A DNA stretch of 64,000 bases from Olsenella sp. oral taxon 807. Lineage in GTDB: Bacteria > Actinomycetota > Coriobacteriia > Coriobacteriales > Atopobiaceae. Position numbers and translations under genes: made by a program. Under the pieces are notes generated by a model. The model saw only the letters and a list, made by a program, of their open reading frames with translations, ran no database searches and was not told where the DNA came from. Numbering within the stretch: the stretch's first letter is position 1; every line of letters begins with the position of its first letter. Shown piece after piece: positions 43,922 through 53,293 of this stretch. The stretch spans positions 434,001-498,000 of the forward strand of contig NZ_CP012069.2 of the NCBI RefSeq assembly GCF_001189515.2. Reading direction: 5' to 3'.

Positions 43922-45232
43922 ATGTCCAATATGACCGACTACCTACGCTGGCGTGGGGACATTACGCTTGAGGAGCGCCCGCTCAACGACGTGGACGCTC
44001 TCGTTTTGGCCACCGTCTCCTACCTTGACTTTGACGACATCGTCCCACCCGACGTCTCAGGTGGCATAGCATTGGGTGACGCCTGCCAAGAGGTCCTCGC
44101 ACGCACGGGTGACGACATCACGAGCGCAGTGCGCTCCATGGCATCCATCGACACGAGCTTCGTCGTGGCCCTCGCTCAAAGCGAGCGCTTCGGTTCCCTG
44201 TTCATGAGCCGCTACCTTGACCAGGTGGACGAGGCGACGAGCCTGCAGTTCTCAGCCGTCACGATCGGGCTTCCCGGCGGTGACCTGCTCATCTCCTTTC
44301 GGGGGACCGACAGCACGCTCGTCGGCTGGCGTGAGGACTTTATGCTTGCCTTCACCGTCACTGAGGCGCAGCGTAAGGCGAAGGTGTACCTGAAAGACGC
44401 GCTCGCTGGGTCGGATGCGGGCGCGAGGGTCGTGCTCGCCGGTCACTCCAAGGGAGGCTGCCTCGCGGAGTACGCGGCCGCGACCTGCCCAGAGGCACTG
44501 CTGTCCCGTATAGGCCGGGTCTACAGCTTCGATGGCCCGGGACTTGACCGGGCGGTGCTCTTGGACGATGCCTTTTCGCGTTTGGGCGAGAGGTTCTGCC
44601 ACATTCTGCCGAGGTTCTCGGTGGTGGGCCAGCTTATGGATCGCCTTGAGGTGCCACGCCGCTACATCGAGTCAAGCGAGTGGGGCATCATGCAGCATGA
44701 TCCCATGAGCTGGCAGGTGGGACCCGCCGACCTCGTTCAGGCGGATGGCCTGGCACCCGAGGCAAAGACCTTGGACGACGCGATCGCCTCATGGCTGTCG
44801 GGAGAGGATCTTGAGACGCGTGAGCTCTTCGTGAGGGAGCTCTTTGACATCCTGGGGGCTGGTGGTGCGACGACGATTGCCGAGGTTGTCACAAATGGTG
44901 GGGTGCAGCGGGTGATCGCCGCCGCCGCGCAGGCGAGCGAGGGGACCAAGCAGGTCATAGGTAGGCTCATTGACACGTCCATGCAGGCTACGAAGGAGAG
45001 CGTCGCGAGTGGGGTGGCCGATGGTGTGGAGGGCATCGCTCGCGTCGTCAAGCGTACGGGAGAAAACCTTGCCTCAAGGATCGGGGAGAGTCTCATGGTC
45101 CGTGAGGCCGCGACCAAGGTCGCCGAGATGGGCGAGATGCTTGGCGCAAGAGCGCTGCCCGGCCAGACTGAGCGCTCGGAGCAGGAGGGTCCAGCCGACG
45201 GGTCGGGCGGCGAGGAGGAGCAAGACGGATAG
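43922..45232 (+). CDS. DUF2974-family alpha/beta hydrolase
   Basis: 436 residues from ATG 43922. MTDYLRWRGDITLEERPLND and DALVLATVSYLDFDDI are typical DUF2974 starts. LLISFRGTDSTLVGWREDF and the nucleophile elbow VLAGHSKGGCLAEYAA (Ser in GHSKG) show a lipase-like fold, with YSFDGPGLD after it. A C-terminal 120-residue Ala/Val/Glu-rich helical tail ends in a hydrophilic SGGEEEQDG. Substrate unknown. No signal peptide. Confidence 0.82.
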   Translation: MSNMTDYLRWRGDITLEERPLNDVDALVLATVSYLDFDDIVPPDVSGGIALGDACQEVLARTGDDITSAVRSMASIDTSFVVALAQSERFGSLFMSRYLDQVDEATSLQFSAVTIGLPGGDLLISFRGTDSTLVGWREDFMLAFTVTEAQRKAKVYLKDALAGSDAGARVVLAGHSKGGCLAEYAAATCPEALLSRIGRVYSFDGPGLDRAVLLDDAFSRLGERFCHILPRFSVVGQLMDRLEVPRRYIESSEWGIMQHDPMSWQVGPADLVQADGLAPEAKTLDDAIASWLSGEDLETRELFVRELFDILGAGGATTIAEVVTNGGVQRVIAAAAQASEGTKQVIGRLIDTSMQATKESVASGVADGVEGIARVVKRTGENLASRIGESLMVREAATKVAEMGEMLGARALPGQTERSEQEGPADGSGGEEEQDG

Positions 45233-45256
45233 CTCGCGAGCGGGCATCCGTCGCCC

Positions 45257-45619
45257 TCAGTTCGCGCCGACGACGAGGCCCACCACCGTGGCGACGATCG
45301 AGACGATGATGGCGCCAAAGAACGCGGAGCCAAAGCTCTCGATCGAGATGCCCGCATGGAAGATCTCGCGCGAGAGATAGCTTGCCAACTCGAGCATGAG
45401 CGCATTGAGCACCAGGTAGAAGAGGCCGAGTGTTACGATTGTAATGGGAAAGGAGAGTATCACAAGGATGTGCTTGAGCGTTGCGTTCACGAGTGCGAGG
45501 GCAAGTGCGCACATGATAGGACCTGCGTAGTCCCCACCAACGGTGTCGATTCCCGGAACGAGCCAGACCGCCGACATGACCGCAATGGACGTGACCGCCC
45601 AACGACCGATGAACTCCAT
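45257..45619 (-). CDS. Phage-holin-like four-helix membrane protein
   Basis: 120 residues, four helices, with the family pattern FIGRWAVTSIAVMSAVWLVP, GPIMCALALALVNATLKHIL, LSFPITIVTLGLFYLVLNAL and a C-terminal IVSIVATVVGLVVG. This family is annotated as mycobacterial-type phage holin but is widespread in chromosomes without phage. Convergent with the hydrolase gene. Confidence 0.8.
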   Translation of the reverse strand: MEFIGRWAVTSIAVMSAVWLVPGIDTVGGDYAGPIMCALALALVNATLKHILVILSFPITIVTLGLFYLVLNALMLELASYLSREIFHAGISIESFGSAFFGAIIVSIVATVVGLVVGAN

Positions 45620-45820
45620 AAGCCACTCCTTTCATGTGCTCATGGCATCCTTATACCCAAAGGGGCACCAGGGGAACAATGGCTAGCATGGTCCTGTGTA
45701 GCTCAGGCCGTGTCTTCAGGTGGGTGAGCGGGGGGTTGCCACGCCCGCTCTGCGGAAGGGGGTCTGGCCCGTTGCGTGGGCGAGGGGCCACGGTAGGGGA
45801 GAGTTTGAGGAGAGGTCAGC

Positions 45821-48800
45821 ATGTCCCTTAACATCCTTTGGACGGATGACGAGCGTCTGGCTGGCGCGGACGTCACGCGTGTGCTTACGTCGGCGCTCTC
45901 GTCGTGCGCCGGCGCGACGCTTTTCGTCCCGAGCTTCGCCCAGCAGCAGCTGGCAGCGTGTCAGGTCGCTCGTCACCCCGACCTTTCCCTGGGCGTCACC
46001 GTGACCACGCCTTTGGCGTGGGCCGAGGAGCGCTGGGGAATCTGGGGTGATGGCAGGGGTCTGGTCGACGAGGCGGCGCGTTGCCTCCTGACAAGAGAGG
46101 TGCTCTCCTCGGCTCCCGACGAGCTGCGCGGCGGCTTGGGTACCAATCCGGGGACCAGGCGCCTTGTGGGCGAGCTCGCCTCACGAGCCCTGCCCTGGAT
46201 GCCCCCTGCGAAGGGTGGGGAGCTCGATGACGCACGCGTCTGCGAGCTTGGCCTTACGGATGGCGAGAAGGCAGCCCTTCGTCTGGTGGGTCGCTATGCC
46301 CAGAGGCTGCATGACCATGGCCTCATCGAGAGGAGCGAGCTTCTGTGCGGCGTCGCGGACGCACTGCGCGAGGCGGGCGTCGTTGTCGCGCCCGTGGTCG
46401 TCTCCGGCTTCACGTCCATGGACCGCGCCGAGAGGGAACTGCTGGCTGGGCTTGCTGGCCTATGCGAGGTGACGGTGGCGTTTGGCAGGAAGAACGCAGA
46501 GCTCCTTGCTGGCTGCGAGGAGCTTGCCGAGAGTCTGCGCGCCCTTGCCGACAGGGGTGCGCAACGGGAGGGCCCAGGCACGCGGCATGACGGGTTGCAA
46601 GGCGCGGTTCCGTCCGCCACCGCAGGTGTGCGGCAGGGTGGGGAGACGGGCTTGGTGCCGTCCGTCCTCGCGGACGCCACTCCCGCAGACGCCACCCCCT
46701 CGCTCGTCCGCGACCCTGAGCTCGAGGAGCTGCTGGGAAGGCTCTTCTTGGCCTCTGGGAAAAGGGTGGTCGCGAGAGGATCCGTCTCGCTCCTCGAGGC
46801 GGCAGGTCCCCACGCCGAGGCCGAGCTCGTCGCACGCAAGATAGACGAGCTCGCGTGCAAAGGGATCACGAGCGTCGTGGTCGTCGCGCCTGACGTGGAG
46901 CGTGCCTGGAGGGAGCTTGCCCCCAAGCTCGAGGCCCGAGGTGTCTCCGTCACAGCCGAGCTTCCCTGTGCCTTCCCGAAGACGGACGAGGGTCGTGCCT
47001 TCCTGGAGTTTGCGCAGGGCGTGGCCCAGCTCGCCACGCTCGCAGAGACCTGGCCCCCCTCACAGGCGAGTGCGGAGGGGGAGCTCGTCCGTCTTGGGGA
47101 CATGGGCTGGTGGCCCCCTAGGGGCCTTGCGGACTTTCTGCTCTCGGGCATCTCCTGCGTTCCCACCACACAGGCCTATCGCCTTGACCGCAGATGGAGG
47201 CAGGACCGCCTACTCACGCCGACGGACGTCCTGAGGGACCTGCAGAGTCCCAAGATGACGAGCCTGCCCGTCGCCCAGGCGACGAGGGAGCTTCTCAAGG
47301 GAAGGCTCGCCTCGGCCGCATCGAAGCTCCTCGGGCCGCTTTTGGGGAGGACGGAGCCTGGTCTGCAGGACTTCGTCCAAGATGACCGGGGACGTAGGAC
47401 CCAGGAGCTCGCCCGGGCAAGGGAGGCGCTCTTTGATGCCCGCGCCACGGCCGTGCTCGCACTGGTCCTCAAGGTCGCCGCCACGCTCAGGAGACTTGGC
47501 GCTGTGGTTGACCCCAAGCGGGGAGGCACGGTCACGCTTGCGGGACTCGTCGCCCAGGCGACAGACGCTCTCTCGGATGCGCTCGTCTCCCTGCGCCCGA
47601 CGCTCGAGGTTGCGGGCGCTACCTGCAAGGTACGGATACTGAGTGCCCGGGCAGCGGCGCAACTCGAGCCCGCGAGCGTCGACGCCGTCGTCCTCATGGG
47701 GCAGAGCTCGGACGAGTCCTTGGTGGGAACGGGAGACGACGTCCTCTCCGCGCTGCTCGTCCTTTTGGGTGTCGAGAGGGACAGCGACCCCTTGCCTCAG
47801 CTGCGCTCTGCGTTTCTCTCTACGCTTGCCGCTGCGCGCAGCCGCGTGGTACTCGAGCGCAGCCTGCTCGACCGCTCGCTCAGGCAGCGCTGGCCCTCGG
47901 TCATGCTCACCGAGCTGAGGTCGTGCTACGAGGGCGGGGGTGCTGGGAAGGACGGCCTTCCTGTGGAGCGTCTGGATGAGGCAGAGGCGGACGCCAACTG
48001 CGCGCCCTCAGGCCGACCCTCGGTACGCGTGGGACAGGAGGCGCTTGGTCAGCCGGGAGCGGTCTCGCCCTCGCTCAGGGGCCTCGTCGTTGTCCCGCCC
48101 GAGGGTAGGGCGGAGCTTTTGGACGGGCGACCCCTCCTCTCGGCATCGCAGCTCGAGAGTTACCTGGAGTGTCCCTATAAATGGTTCAGCCTGCGGCGGC
48201 TCGGCCTTCAGAACTCGGACGCGGACCTCACCAGCTTGGAGATGGGGACCTTTGCCCATCGAGTGCTTGAGGTGACGCACCGCACGATGCTCGACCGGGC
48301 ACGAGAGAGGCTGCTTCGGGAGCGTGGGCGAGCGGCGAACACCCAGCTTCCCCTCACCGAGCGCATCGAGGGGTCACGCGTGGGCGAGGGCGACAGTGAG
48401 GGCCTCGAGCGCGCGCGGCGGATCCTCTCCGACGAGTTCGACCTTCACCTCGAGCATCAGTACCTCAGGCAGGGTAAGGGATCGCGCGCCCAGGTCTGCG
48501 TACCCCATGACGACGAGGAGAGGGGCCAGCTCGAGCAGCTGCGCCAGGACCTGCTCTCGACGCTCGACTATGAGTCTGGCCTCTTTCTGGGCTTCGAGCC
48601 ACGCCTCTTCGAGTGGAGCTTCGGCAGGGGTGAGGCACCGGTGGAATATGCCGGTGCCTACCTTGTGGGTACGGTCGACCGGGTGGACGTCGATGCCCAC
48701 GGCCTCGCCATCGTCATCGACTACAAGCACCGTAGCCCGACGGTCTTTTCCAAGGAGTACGGTATCCCCACGCTCGCCTCCTTGGGGAGCTTCGTGCTGC

Positions 48801-49189
48801 CGCGTCGCGTCCAGTCGCTGGTTTACGGACAGGTGGTGCGCAGGCGGCACCCGGATCTCAGGGTGGTCGCTACGGTGTATCTCTCGAGCAAAGGGCGGCA
48901 CGCCGTCTTCGGGGCGGTGTCGCGCAACGTGTCCGACCGCGTCTTTGGCAGCCACCCCTTGGACCCCAGGCAGCTTCCGCTTACGCAGGTGGACGATGCC
49001 TGTGACTTCGGGGTGGCAGGGTCTTCTCGCGGCATGGAAGCCCTGCTCGACGCGACCGAGGAGGCCATCGCCGAGAAGGTCGAGCAGCTCCTCGCGGGCC
49101 ATGTCGAGGCCGATCCCATCGACGCCGCCGCGTGCCACTACTGTCCGGTCATGAACTGCGACATGAGGAGGTCGGGATGGGCGAGGTAG
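45821..49189 (+). CDS. addB: AddB/RexB-like subunit of helicase-nuclease
   Basis: 1122 residues; partner of the next gene in double-strand break processing for recombination. The N-terminal half is a UvrD-like fold without a canonical Walker A (LFVPSFAQQQLA in its place), so helicase activity is doubtful. The C-terminal nuclease domain has SQLESYLECPYKWFSLRRLG, then GTVDRVDVDAHGLAIVIDYK (PDDEXK Asp and Lys). The cluster cysteines are Cys784 (CPYKW) and CHYCPVMNC near the end: four Cys as in AddB iron-sulfur nucleases. Contains a low-complexity stretch around 250-290. Confidence 0.85.
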   Translation: MSLNILWTDDERLAGADVTRVLTSALSSCAGATLFVPSFAQQQLAACQVARHPDLSLGVTVTTPLAWAEERWGIWGDGRGLVDEAARCLLTREVLSSAPDELRGGLGTNPGTRRLVGELASRALPWMPPAKGGELDDARVCELGLTDGEKAALRLVGRYAQRLHDHGLIERSELLCGVADALREAGVVVAPVVVSGFTSMDRAERELLAGLAGLCEVTVAFGRKNAELLAGCEELAESLRALADRGAQREGPGTRHDGLQGAVPSATAGVRQGGETGLVPSVLADATPADATPSLVRDPELEELLGRLFLASGKRVVARGSVSLLEAAGPHAEAELVARKIDELACKGITSVVVVAPDVERAWRELAPKLEARGVSVTAELPCAFPKTDEGRAFLEFAQGVAQLATLAETWPPSQASAEGELVRLGDMGWWPPRGLADFLLSGISCVPTTQAYRLDRRWRQDRLLTPTDVLRDLQSPKMTSLPVAQATRELLKGRLASAASKLLGPLLGRTEPGLQDFVQDDRGRRTQELARAREALFDARATAVLALVLKVAATLRRLGAVVDPKRGGTVTLAGLVAQATDALSDALVSLRPTLEVAGATCKVRILSARAAAQLEPASVDAVVLMGQSSDESLVGTGDDVLSALLVLLGVERDSDPLPQLRSAFLSTLAAARSRVVLERSLLDRSLRQRWPSVMLTELRSCYEGGGAGKDGLPVERLDEAEADANCAPSGRPSVRVGQEALGQPGAVSPSLRGLVVVPPEGRAELLDGRPLLSASQLESYLECPYKWFSLRRLGLQNSDADLTSLEMGTFAHRVLEVTHRTMLDRARERLLRERGRAANTQLPLTERIEGSRVGEGDSEGLERARRILSDEFDLHLEHQYLRQGKGSRAQVCVPHDDEERGQLEQLRQDLLSTLDYESGLFLGFEPRLFEWSFGRGEAPVEYAGAYLVGTVDRVDVDAHGLAIVIDYKHRSPTVFSKEYGIPTLASLGSFVLPRRVQSLVYGQVVRRRHPDLRVVATVYLSSKGRHAVFGAVSRNVSDRVFGSHPLDPRQLPLTQVDDACDFGVAGSSRGMEALLDATEEAIAEKVEQLLAGHVEADPIDAAACHYCPVMNCDMRRSGWAR

Positions 49190-52100
49190 GGCTTGCGGGC
49201 CTGAGTCCCGAACAGCTGCGCATTGCCACGACCCTCAAGGGGGCGCTCTTCGTCGAGGCGGGAGCGGGCTCGGGCAAGACCTTCACCCTCACGAGGCGTG
49301 TTGCCCAGGCGCTCTGTCCTGGCTCCGGCGAGGGGGGCGCCCCCTTTCTGGACGACCTCTCCCAGGTGCTGGTCATCACCTTCACCAACGCCGCTGCGAG
49401 GGAGATACGGGAGCGCGTGCGCTCGACCTTGCGTGACGCCGGCATGCGCGAGGCGGCCCTCCAGGTCGACTCTGCCTGGATCAGCACGATCCATGGCATG
49501 TGCTCGCGCATCCTGAGGCGCCATGCCCTCGACCTGGGACTTGATCCCGCGTTTCGCATGGCCACAGAGAACGAGACCAGCCTGCTTCAAAACCGGGCAC
49601 TCATCGAGGTCGTGGGAGCCGCGCACGCGTCCGGCGGCCGGGACGAGGACCAGGCCGTGCTCTTCGACTCCTTCGGGCTGGGTCGTGCGACGGGTGCCTC
49701 GCGCACGGGTGCCATGAGGGTCGTGGACAGGCTCTGCGCCGTGGCAAAAAGCGCGACGGGGGGCTTCGATGGCCTTAAGCTCGCTCAGACTGCCGACATC
49801 GGCCAGGCCATGGGCTCCCTTTTGGGCGCCTACGAGAGCCTGCATGCCCAGAGGCTCACGCCGTCTGCGGCGCAGCGGGTCGACCCGGCCCTCGATCTTG
49901 TGCACGACTTCGCCTCCCGGGCGCCTGGGCAGAAGGACGCCTCGGCAGCCCGCGAGCTGCTGTGCCAGGTCCGCTCCATCGGCTTTCCGCGTCCCTCGAA
50001 GGCGTACGCCGAGTTCGTCTTCGATTTGCGTCGCGTCTTTGAGGAGACCTGGGCGGACGTCGTCCTCTCTGAGAGCGTTCCGGCCCTGCGTGCCGCGCTC
50101 GCGCTCGCTCGCACGGTCGAAAAGCGCTACGGAAGGCTCAAGTCCGAGCGCTCGCTTCTTGACAACGATGACCTCATCGGCCTCGCCCTTGCTGCCGTGA
50201 GGGACAAAGCCGAGGTGGCGGCCGACTATGCCGGTAGGTTTCGCCTCGTGATGGTGGACGAGTTTCAGGACACTGATGCCCGCCAGCTCGAGCTCATAGG
50301 CCTCCTTGCCGGTGGCGGGTGGGGCCGGGTTGCGACCGTGGGCGACGCCCAGCAGTCCATCTACCGCTTCAGGGGTGCGGACGTGGGCGTGTTCAGGGAG
50401 CACGGACGCAGGGTCCCTGAGGCGGGCCACGTGCGCATGGCGACCAACTACCGCAGCCACGCCGACGTCCTGTCCTTTGTCGACGCGGTCTGCGGCGGCA
50501 GGAAAGGTGTGCTTGCCGACTTCATGCATCTTGAGGCTAGCCCGGGTCGTAGGGACGGCTACCGGGCCTCTGCGCTTGACCGTATCGACGTCGAGCTCGT
50601 CTGTAGCGACCATCGCTCGAGGGGCGTCGCGACGGGCGTCGTGGCAACGTGCATTGCCGAGAGGCTCAAGGCGTACGCGGACGCCGGCCAGAGCGCAGGC
50701 GACATGGCGCTTCTGCTCGGCACGACCACGCATGCCGCAGATTACATAGACGCCATCCGGGCGTGCGGCCTGGAGTGCGTCGTCACGGGCGGCTCCACCT
50801 TTACCTCTGCGCCCGAGGTGGGCGTGATGGCCGCGCTGCTGCATGCGCTCGCCAACCCCCATGACACCGAGCCGGGACTCTTCCCGCTCCTTGCCTCAGA
50901 GATGTTCGAGCTTGGTGCCGACGACTTCGTGCAGTTGGGGACAAGGCCGCAGCTTGTGCTTGACGCCCCGACCAAGCGTACGGTGGACCGAGGACTCGAG
51001 ACGATGGGCTTCTATGGGGACGAGCCGCCCTCGGCCAGCCTCCGGCGGGCCCGCGACGTGCTCTGGCGCGCTCGCCAGAGGTTGAGGTCCCTGCCCGTGG
51101 CCGACGTCTGCTTGGAAGTCGTGAGGGAGTCAGGCTGGCTCGCGCGGCTCGAGGAGGAAGGGCAGGAGGGCCGCTCTCGCGAGGCCAACGTGCTCGCTGC
51201 CATCGACTACATCCGCGACCTCACCGACGAGCTCGGCCTCGGGCCGGCTCGTGCGGCGGGGGAGTTCGACACCTGGCTCGAGCTCTCCAAGATCCCACCC
51301 GCCGCCCTCGCCGGGGGTGGGCAGGACTCGGTGCGCGTCATGACCATCCACGCTTCCAAGGGGCTCGAGTTTCCCATCTGCGCGGTGGCCGAGTGCTGGA
51401 GCGACCCGAGGCCAGAGAGCGGCGTCGTGAGTGGGCGCGACAGTGGGGGAAAGACACGGGTCGTGCTCGTGCCACCGCTTGCGGACAAGGAGAGGATAGA
51501 CCTCAGCCGCTCGGAACCGTGCGAGAGGCCCTCGAGCGTCTCGGAGGTCCTGGCGCAGCTTCGGTCGACCAACGCCCTGGAGGACGCGCAGGAGAGGACG
51601 CGTCTGCTGTATGTGGGGATGACCCGTGCGAGGGAGGCCCTCATCCTGGGCATTCAGGTGATCCAGTCGAAGTCGTCCGGCCTTGGGCCCGAGCTTTCCG
51701 CAGGCGTCGTGAACGCCCTCTTTGGCACGGAGCTGCCAGCTCCCGGTGAGCACGCCCTGAGCTTTGGCGAGGGGGGAGCTGGCCGCCTAAGGAGCGTGAG
51801 GGTGTCCACGCGCGAGGACTACGTGGAGATCGACGATGGGGCCGGTCCTCAGGTGCAGGAGGCGCAGGAGGAGCCCGAGAGAGCCCCCTCGCGGACCTTC
51901 ACCCTCTTTGACGTGGAGCACTCAGACATCGAGGCGCGCGCAAGCCTCGCACCGGTGCGCGAGGGGATCTTCAGCTATTCCTCGGTGAGCGCACAACTGC
52001 GGGCGAGCGCGCGCGAAGCGCTCGAAAGGGAACTGGACACGGCTTGGGACGAGGCGCCCGCCACAAATGATGAGGACAGGGCCACGAACCTTGGGTCGGC

Positions 52101-52620
52101 CTTCCACGAGCTTGCCCAAGCCCTAGTCGAGTCTGGTGCGTATGAGCCCGGTGAGGCACGCCTCGGCGCGAGCGTGCGTCGCTGGGGGCTCTCGCCTCGG
52201 GCACAGGGGCGCCTCAGGGCCGCGCTCGGGCGCTGGTGCGGGTCTGAGCTTCGGGCCGAGGCTCGGTCGCACAGCCTCGTTCGTGCGGAGATCCCGTTCT
52301 TCATGAGAGTCGACTCCACCTATGGCGAGTACGTCGAGGGGTCCATCGACCTCCTCGCGACGGATGCGGGCTCACGCCATGCCCTGGTCGTGGACTACAA
52401 GACGGGGGACGCGGGCCTTTCTGAGGAAGAGCTCCGCGCCCATCACGAGATGCAGGCGAACTTCTATGCGAGCGTGCTCATGCAAGGCGGCCTCAAGGAC
52501 GTCGAGTGCGCCTTCTGCTGCGTGGAGCGTGACGCGTCCGAGCTGGGGGGCAGGGCGGGCCAGCCACTCGTCGTGCGCTACCGCTTTGACGGGAAACACC
52601 CACCTCGCCTGGGATCGTGA
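49177..52620 (+). CDS. addA: AddA/UvrD-type helicase-nuclease
   Basis: 1147 residues from ATG 49177, overlapping addB by 13 bp with GAGGAGG upstream. SF1A helicase motifs in order: Q-motif SPEQLRIATTL, Walker A EAGAGSGKTFTLTRR (about 28-35), VLVITFTNAAAREIRERV, Walker B LVMVDEFQDTDARQ, GDAQQSIYRFRGAD, VRVMTIHASKGLEFPI, LLYVGMTRAREALIL. C-terminal PDDEXK nuclease: EGSIDLLATDAG, ALVVDYKTGD and QANFYASVL. Together with addB it forms the RecBCD-equivalent of this organism. Confidence 0.93.
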   Translation: MGEVGLAGLSPEQLRIATTLKGALFVEAGAGSGKTFTLTRRVAQALCPGSGEGGAPFLDDLSQVLVITFTNAAAREIRERVRSTLRDAGMREAALQVDSAWISTIHGMCSRILRRHALDLGLDPAFRMATENETSLLQNRALIEVVGAAHASGGRDEDQAVLFDSFGLGRATGASRTGAMRVVDRLCAVAKSATGGFDGLKLAQTADIGQAMGSLLGAYESLHAQRLTPSAAQRVDPALDLVHDFASRAPGQKDASAARELLCQVRSIGFPRPSKAYAEFVFDLRRVFEETWADVVLSESVPALRAALALARTVEKRYGRLKSERSLLDNDDLIGLALAAVRDKAEVAADYAGRFRLVMVDEFQDTDARQLELIGLLAGGGWGRVATVGDAQQSIYRFRGADVGVFREHGRRVPEAGHVRMATNYRSHADVLSFVDAVCGGRKGVLADFMHLEASPGRRDGYRASALDRIDVELVCSDHRSRGVATGVVATCIAERLKAYADAGQSAGDMALLLGTTTHAADYIDAIRACGLECVVTGGSTFTSAPEVGVMAALLHALANPHDTEPGLFPLLASEMFELGADDFVQLGTRPQLVLDAPTKRTVDRGLETMGFYGDEPPSASLRRARDVLWRARQRLRSLPVADVCLEVVRESGWLARLEEEGQEGRSREANVLAAIDYIRDLTDELGLGPARAAGEFDTWLELSKIPPAALAGGGQDSVRVMTIHASKGLEFPICAVAECWSDPRPESGVVSGRDSGGKTRVVLVPPLADKERIDLSRSEPCERPSSVSEVLAQLRSTNALEDAQERTRLLYVGMTRAREALILGIQVIQSKSSGLGPELSAGVVNALFGTELPAPGEHALSFGEGGAGRLRSVRVSTREDYVEIDDGAGPQVQEAQEEPERAPSRTFTLFDVEHSDIEARASLAPVREGIFSYSSVSAQLRASAREALERELDTAWDEAPATNDEDRATNLGSAFHELAQALVESGAYEPGEARLGASVRRWGLSPRAQGRLRAALGRWCGSELRAEARSHSLVRAEIPFFMRVDSTYGEYVEGSIDLLATDAGSRHALVVDYKTGDAGLSEEELRAHHEMQANFYASVLMQGGLKDVECAFCCVERDASELGGRAGQPLVVRYRFDGKHPPRLGS

Positions 52621-52757
52621 GCGGGCCCTGGCGCAACCCCCCCGCAGCCTGGCGGGGGGTTGTGTGAGCACATTTGCCCAGTTGGGCCATTTTTCATAGT
52701 GCCCCGCAGGCTGGCGGGGGGGGTTGCGCCCCGCGCCTCCCGGGCGACGACGTGACG
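52621..52757. repeat. Dispersed hairpin element, copy 2
   Basis: Starts at the base after the addA stop codon. Reverse complement of 18151-18288 with few differences. The arms (GCGCAACCCCCCCGC and GGCGGGGGGGTTGCGC) can pair, so it may also terminate addA. ACGGAAAGGCGCAGTCTG-type units follow at 52752-52816. Confidence 0.85.
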
Positions 52758-52904
52758 GAAAGGCGCAGTCTGCGGCTCCCGCGTCACGCAGACTGCGCTT
52801 TTCCGTGAGGCGTCGGGCCGGGATGCGCCCCTCCGCGAGGCCGCACGCGCGGCCCTCCCCTGTGGTCCTCCTATGAGAGGTGGTCGAAGCACCGGCGGGT
52901 TATA

Positions 52905-52918
52905 GGAACATGTGTTCC
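52905..52918. promoter_or_regulatory. Orphan LexA/SOS-box-like palindrome
   Basis: GGAACATGTGTTCC is a perfect palindrome and fits the Gram-positive SOS box core GAAC-N4-GTTC. No SOS gene (umuC, recA, lexA type) is recognisable downstream on either strand. Confidence 0.5.
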
Positions 52919-53293
52919 TGCTAGCATCGCACGACCAGCAGTAGCGTACTCGACAATGCGGCCACCACCAAGATGACGGAGGCATTTGTGATAGGGTGCC
53001 CGCTGCCAAAAAAGGACTTTCCTTACGATAACGCCGTCATCAAGCCGGCGAACAGAAATCTTGGGAATCCGGAGATGATCCGGGGAAGACCCGCCGACAT
53101 AGCGAAGCTGAGGCGGGAGCTCGAACCGTGCGCACGACGGCACGGCAGCGAGTGGACCCACTCCACGTCAGGCTGCACCAGCCCGGTAAAGTTCAGGAAA
53201 ACGGGGGCTGCGGGAAAAGCCTCATGTGCTTGCGACTCCAAACGGCAATGCGGCGAGGCCGGGCGCCTCAATCGGAATGACGGGCCTCGCCTC
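52919..53293. other. Stretch without a supported gene
   Basis: An open frame from ATG 52973 (MTEAFVIGCPLPKKDFPYDN) runs antisense into the next gene; its first 60 residues look protein-like, the rest does not. No family recognised. It could be a gene remnant under the upstream palindrome. Confidence 0.35.
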
